Origin: Labilithrix luteola
GTDB lineage: Bacteria; Myxococcota_A; Polyangia; Polyangiales; Polyangiaceae
Length of the DNA stretch: 9,552 bases
Reading direction: 5' to 3'
Assembly: GCA_026225435.1 (NCBI GenBank)
Contig: JAMFST010001007.1
Span: forward strand, 1-9,552
The position numbers were made by a program, and so were the translations under genes. The notes beneath the pieces are model-generated. The model did not search any database and was not told the DNA's origin. It saw only the letters and a program-made list of their open reading frames with translations. Positions 6,419 to 9,552 of the stretch are shown here, piece after piece (position 1 is the first letter of the stretch; every line of letters starts with the position of its first letter).

Positions 6419-7660
6419 CTACGCTGGCTGACGCGGAAGCGGATTCTGCGCCATGCGCTGCTCGCCCACCTTCGCCGCCTCGCGCACCACCTCGAACCCG
6501 TAGCGCAGCATCTCCAGCTCGTAGGCAGCTAGCGCGGTCGGCAGCTCGGCCTCGCCGCGGGCTGTCGAACGCAGCGCTCGCCCGAGGAGCGCACCGTCGC
6601 GCATGGCGAGGTTGGCGCCCCGCCCCAGGGTCGGCGTCATCGCGTGGATCGCGTCGCCGAGGAGCGTGACGTTGGTGGGCGCGTCCAGCGAGCAGGGGAC
6701 GCTGGTGTACATGTCGACGAGGAAGAACGACGACGGATCGCCGCAGCGGATCACGGCGGCGGCTCGCTCTGGCCACGCCGCGAGCATCTCGGCGGCCATC
6801 GCCTGCAGCTCCTCGCTCGAGGCGGTCTTCATCGCCTCGCGATCGCGCAGGAAGTGCTCGTGACGACCGCCCACGATGCTCACCAGGTAGTCCGGCTGCG
6901 GCGGCAGCTTCGTCCGCGGCGCGTGCAGCTCGCTGGCGCGATCCGGCGGGGTGGGAAAGCGCACCGAGCCGAGCCCGAGGAAGATCTTTCGCTCGTCTGT
7001 CGCCACGGTGAAGATGTCACGCAGCGTCTCCGGTGGGACCACCGCGCGGCCAGTGTCCATCGGCACCCGACCGTAGATGGCCAGGATGCCCGCCTCCACC
7101 GTCTCGGCGTGGGGCGCGCGCTGCGAGCGCACCACCGAGCGGATCCCGTCCGCACCGACCAGGACGCTCCCCTCCGCCGAGGTCCCGTCGGCGAAATGTG
7201 CCACGACGCGGTCTTCGCGGCTCTCGTAACGAACGAGCCGCTTGTCGAAGGCGACCACCTCCTCGAGCCCGGTCAGCAGGATCTGCCGCAGCACCGCGCG
7301 GTCCACGTTGCAGTGGATCGGCTCGGTCGATTCCGCGTGCGCGTCCGGCCAGAGATGCGGATCGTGCTCGTCGCCAGTGGGCAGGCGCTTCACGACGCTC
7401 AGATCCTTGGCGAGGATGGTGGTGAAGGGCTCGGTCCGCTGCGACGTGGCGTCGAAGACGGCGCGCAGATCCGCCGGCAGCACCTCGTGCGCCGCGTTGC
7501 GCGCGTCGGCGTCGAGGTGGAGCCGATAGCCCTGGGGTCGATCCCACGGGCTCCTGTCGCGTTCGAAGACGCGCGCGCCGATCCTCGCGTTGCGGAGCGA
7601 CTGCGCGAGGGTGAGACCGCCGAGACCGGAACCGATGATGAGAGCTTCGAATGCAGGCAT
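6419..7660 (-). CDS. FAD-dependent class A aromatic/polyketide-type monooxygenase
   Basis: 413 residues with the fold of single-component flavin hydroxylases: FAD Rossmann loop GSGLGG (10-15) with acidic E33 closing the beta-alpha-beta unit, the DG motif in GADGIRS (169-175), and the FAD ribityl GD motif GDAIHAMTPTLGRGANLAMRD (335-355). It should hydroxylate or epoxidise a substrate with NAD(P)H and O2 in the cytosol; the FAD_binding_3 group also includes drug-inactivating enzymes such as TetX, so substrate is open. ATG 7660 is chosen because it starts directly before the Rossmann strand and has AAGGGA 6 bases upstream; the frame reads on 64 codons upstream without homology. That Shine-Dalgarno sequence lies within a strong leader hairpin, which may control translation. 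A 46-residue gene follows after 9 bases. An R2K ATP-grasp gene is divergent, 194 bases away. Confidence 0.95.
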   Translation of the reverse strand: MPAFEALIIGSGLGGLTLAQSLRNARIGARVFERDRSPWDRPQGYRLHLDADARNAAHEVLPADLRAVFDATSQRTEPFTTILAKDLSVVKRLPTGDEHDPHLWPDAHAESTEPIHCNVDRAVLRQILLTGLEEVVAFDKRLVRYESREDRVVAHFADGTSAEGSVLVGADGIRSVVRSQRAPHAETVEAGILAIYGRVPMDTGRAVVPPETLRDIFTVATDERKIFLGLGSVRFPTPPDRASELHAPRTKLPPQPDYLVSIVGGRHEHFLRDREAMKTASSEELQAMAAEMLAAWPERAAAVIRCGDPSSFFLVDMYTSVPCSLDAPTNVTLLGDAIHAMTPTLGRGANLAMRDGALLGRALRSTARGEAELPTALAAYELEMLRYGFEVVREAAKVGEQRMAQNPLPRQPA

Positions 7661-7664
7661 GAGT

Positions 7665-7692
7665 CGTCCCTTCTGTTCGTGACAGAGGGACG
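7665..7692 (-). promoter_or_regulatory. Leader hairpin/dyad sequestering the monooxygenase ribosome binding site
   Basis: CGTCCC (7665-7670) pairs with GGGACG (7687-7692), then the stem continues TCTGT/ACAGA (7672-7676 with 7682-7686), leaving one bulged T and a five-base loop: 11 base pairs in total. In the transcript the 3' arm contains the Shine-Dalgarno AAGGGA (bases 7672-7667) and the hairpin ends 4 bases before the start codon. As RNA it would hide the ribosome binding site; as DNA the same dyad could be an operator for a TetR- or MarR-like repressor. Confidence 0.6.
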
Positions 7693-7854
7693 TACCGGCG
7701 GCCTGGCTTCGGAGAGCGCGGCACTTGCACGAACGCAGCTCCATAGGAGCAGCGCCACCCGGACTACCTACCGGGCCGTGACTTTTGACGTCCGGAAAGC
7801 AAGGTAGCAGCGAGCAGCGCGCCGTCGAGTGGCTGGGCGTACGCTTTTGCAAAC

Positions 7855-8700
7855 ATGGTCCTCCTCGTTCCGTCCGACCCGCTGCAGCCCCGGCGCCCCG
7901 ACGAGCATTTCCAGGAAGAGGCGACGGCGGCGCGCTCTGCCGGATTCCGGGTCGAGCTCGTGGATCACGACGCGCTCTGCCGTGAAGGAGGCGCCGACGA
8001 CGCGGTGAGCCGGATCGCGCGCGGGGATTCCGGAGACGTGTACCGGGGGTGGATGCTGCGGTCCGAGCAGTACGCGGCGTTCGCGGAGGCGCTCGGCGCG
8101 CGGGGCGTGACGCTGCGCACGAGCGCGAGGCAGTACCGGCAGGCCCACGAGCTCCCCGGCTGGTACGCGCAGCTCGCCGCGCTCACCCCGGAGTCCGTCT
8201 GGACGGATGGTCCTTCGCTCGACGATTTTCGTGCATATTGCAAGCAACTGGGAGCTGGTTCCGCGGTGCTGCGCGACTACTGCAAGTCGATGAAGCATCA
8301 CTGGGACGAGGCGGCGTTCGTCCGCGACGTCGCCGACCTGGACGCTGCCGGCAAGATCGCGGCGCGCTTCCTCGAGCTGCGCGACGACGCCTTCGTCGGC
8401 GGCCTCGTCCTTCGCCGCTTCGAGCGTCTGCGCCGGGACGAGGTTCGCACCTGGTGGCGGGAAGGCACGTGCGTGCTCACGACGGCGCATCCCGATTCCC
8501 CGGAGAGTGCTCCGCCCGCGGTTCTCGATCTCGGCGCGCTGGCGCCGCTGAGGGCGGAGCTGGGCTTGCCGTTCGCGACCGTCGACCTGGCGCTCCGGGA
8601 CGACGGCGTGTGGCGGGTGATGGAGCTGGGCGATGGGCAGGTCAGCGATCGCCCACGCACCACGGCGGCCGACGCGTTCCTGCGCAGCGTGATGCGCTGA
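7855..8700 (+). CDS. R2K / CDC123-like ATP-grasp domain protein
   Basis: 281 residues with the layout of the R2K clade of ATP-grasp enzymes: an N-terminal alpha/beta part (MVLLVPSDPL; VYRGWMLRSEQY, 62-73), a YCKSMKHHWDE segment (142-152) with the likely nucleotide-binding lysines K144 and K147, GLVLRRFERL (183-192) with conserved-type arginines, and the C-terminal metal/ATP block VDLALRDDGVWRVMELGDGQVSDRP (243-267), where D244, E257 and D260 would bind metal. ATP-grasp enzymes join a carboxylate to an amine through an acyl-phosphate; the R2K group is related to eukaryotic CDC123 and is predicted to modify peptides or proteins, with few members characterised. ATG 7855 is the only sensible start, though no Shine-Dalgarno sequence precedes it. 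It is divergent from the FAD monooxygenase and its stop touches a truncated LysR gene. Clade assignment is by motif recall. Confidence 0.8.
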   Translation: MVLLVPSDPLQPRRPDEHFQEEATAARSAGFRVELVDHDALCREGGADDAVSRIARGDSGDVYRGWMLRSEQYAAFAEALGARGVTLRTSARQYRQAHELPGWYAQLAALTPESVWTDGPSLDDFRAYCKQLGAGSAVLRDYCKSMKHHWDEAAFVRDVADLDAAGKIAARFLELRDDAFVGGLVLRRFERLRRDEVRTWWREGTCVLTTAHPDSPESAPPAVLDLGALAPLRAELGLPFATVDLALRDDGVWRVMELGDGQVSDRPRTTAADAFLRSVMR

Positions 8701-8701
8701 A

Positions 8702-8782
8702 CGCCGCCGCGCTGAGCGTGCCGGCGCGGGCGATGGCGAGAAAGAGCTGGACGTCGTCCCAGGCGACCTTGCTGGCGGTCAC
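8702..8782 (-). pseudogene. Truncated LysR-family regulator, first 27 codons only
   Basis: Starting at GTG 8782, 4 bases after the katG stop, the minus strand reads MTASKVAWDDVQLFLAIARA then GTLSAAA. This is the start of a LysR winged HTH (usual pattern WDDLRLFLAVARAGSLSAAARALGVSQ). The homology stops at about base 8702, in the second helix of the HTH; the next codons give FSASRCAGTRRPPW, antisense to the ATP-grasp gene, and no effector domain is present. The break falls within two bases of the ATP-grasp stop codon (8698-8700), so it probably marks a deletion or insertion junction. It cannot encode a working regulator. Confidence 0.68.
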
Positions 8783-8786
8783 GCGC

Positions 8787-9552
<766 letters not shown>

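Noticed and set aside
7759..7795. CCGGAC / GTCCGG inverted repeat upstream of the ATP-grasp gene
   Set aside because: Six-base arms 25 bases apart are expected by chance in DNA this GC-rich; arms do not extend.
6644..7807. 387-residue plus-strand ORF opposite the monooxygenase
   Set aside because: Antisense of the FAD monooxygenase; no recognisable domain, skewed to Arg/Glu/Val.
7785..7813. TTGACG as a sigma-70 -35 box for the ATP-grasp gene
   Set aside because: No acceptable -10 element is found 15-19 bases downstream.

Overview
The window is about 69% GC with strongly G/C-biased third codon positions. It carries a Cys-Gly-Gly lipoprotein with a Ser/Gly/Asp-Ala-Gly linker, lone oxidative enzymes and many orphan regulators. 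This suggests a large-genome, high-GC Gram-negative bacterium, most likely Myxococcota (Polyangia-like); that placement is inference from style, not from a marker gene. The first ~190 bases are the exception: they fall to about 53-58% GC and carry a broken piece of an NCS1-type nucleobase permease on the minus strand, so the left edge is either foreign DNA or an assembly join.

Layout: 1-197 NCS1 permease fragment (-); 103-729 hypothetical secreted-type protein, probably missing its true N-terminus (+); 763-2202 cytochrome P450 (+); 2225-2275 possible 16-codon mini-ORF behind a perfect Shine-Dalgarno sequence (+); 2290-3666 serpin lipoprotein (-); 3740-3806 repeated CAGGTG dyads upstream of the serpin; 3864-4778 quinone-oxidoreductase-like MDR enzyme (-), divergent from 4866-5807 LysR regulator (+) across an 87-base operator/promoter region; 5794-6155 decayed outer-membrane-type protein gene (-); 6269-6409 46-residue small protein (-) directly behind 6419-7660 class A FAD monooxygenase (-), whose leader has an 11-bp hairpin covering the ribosome binding site; 7855-8700 R2K/CDC123-like ATP-grasp protein (+); 8702-8782 first 27 codons of a truncated LysR gene (-); 8787-9552 C-terminal domain of catalase-peroxidase KatG (-, runs off the right edge).

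How it works together: most genes look like independent accessory functions. Two units look functional as sets. One is the LysR/MDR divergent pair, a regulator-target arrangement for a redox enzyme. The other is the monooxygenase with its small downstream gene, opposite the ATP-grasp enzyme; a peptide- or amino-acid-modifying role for this second locus is speculation. Gene fragments at both ends (NCS1 permease, LysR start) and the broken outer-membrane gene show that the region has been rearranged. No tRNA, rRNA, CRISPR array, insertion sequence or intergenic stretch above 300 bases was seen; the longest gap (7661-7854) holds the monooxygenase leader.
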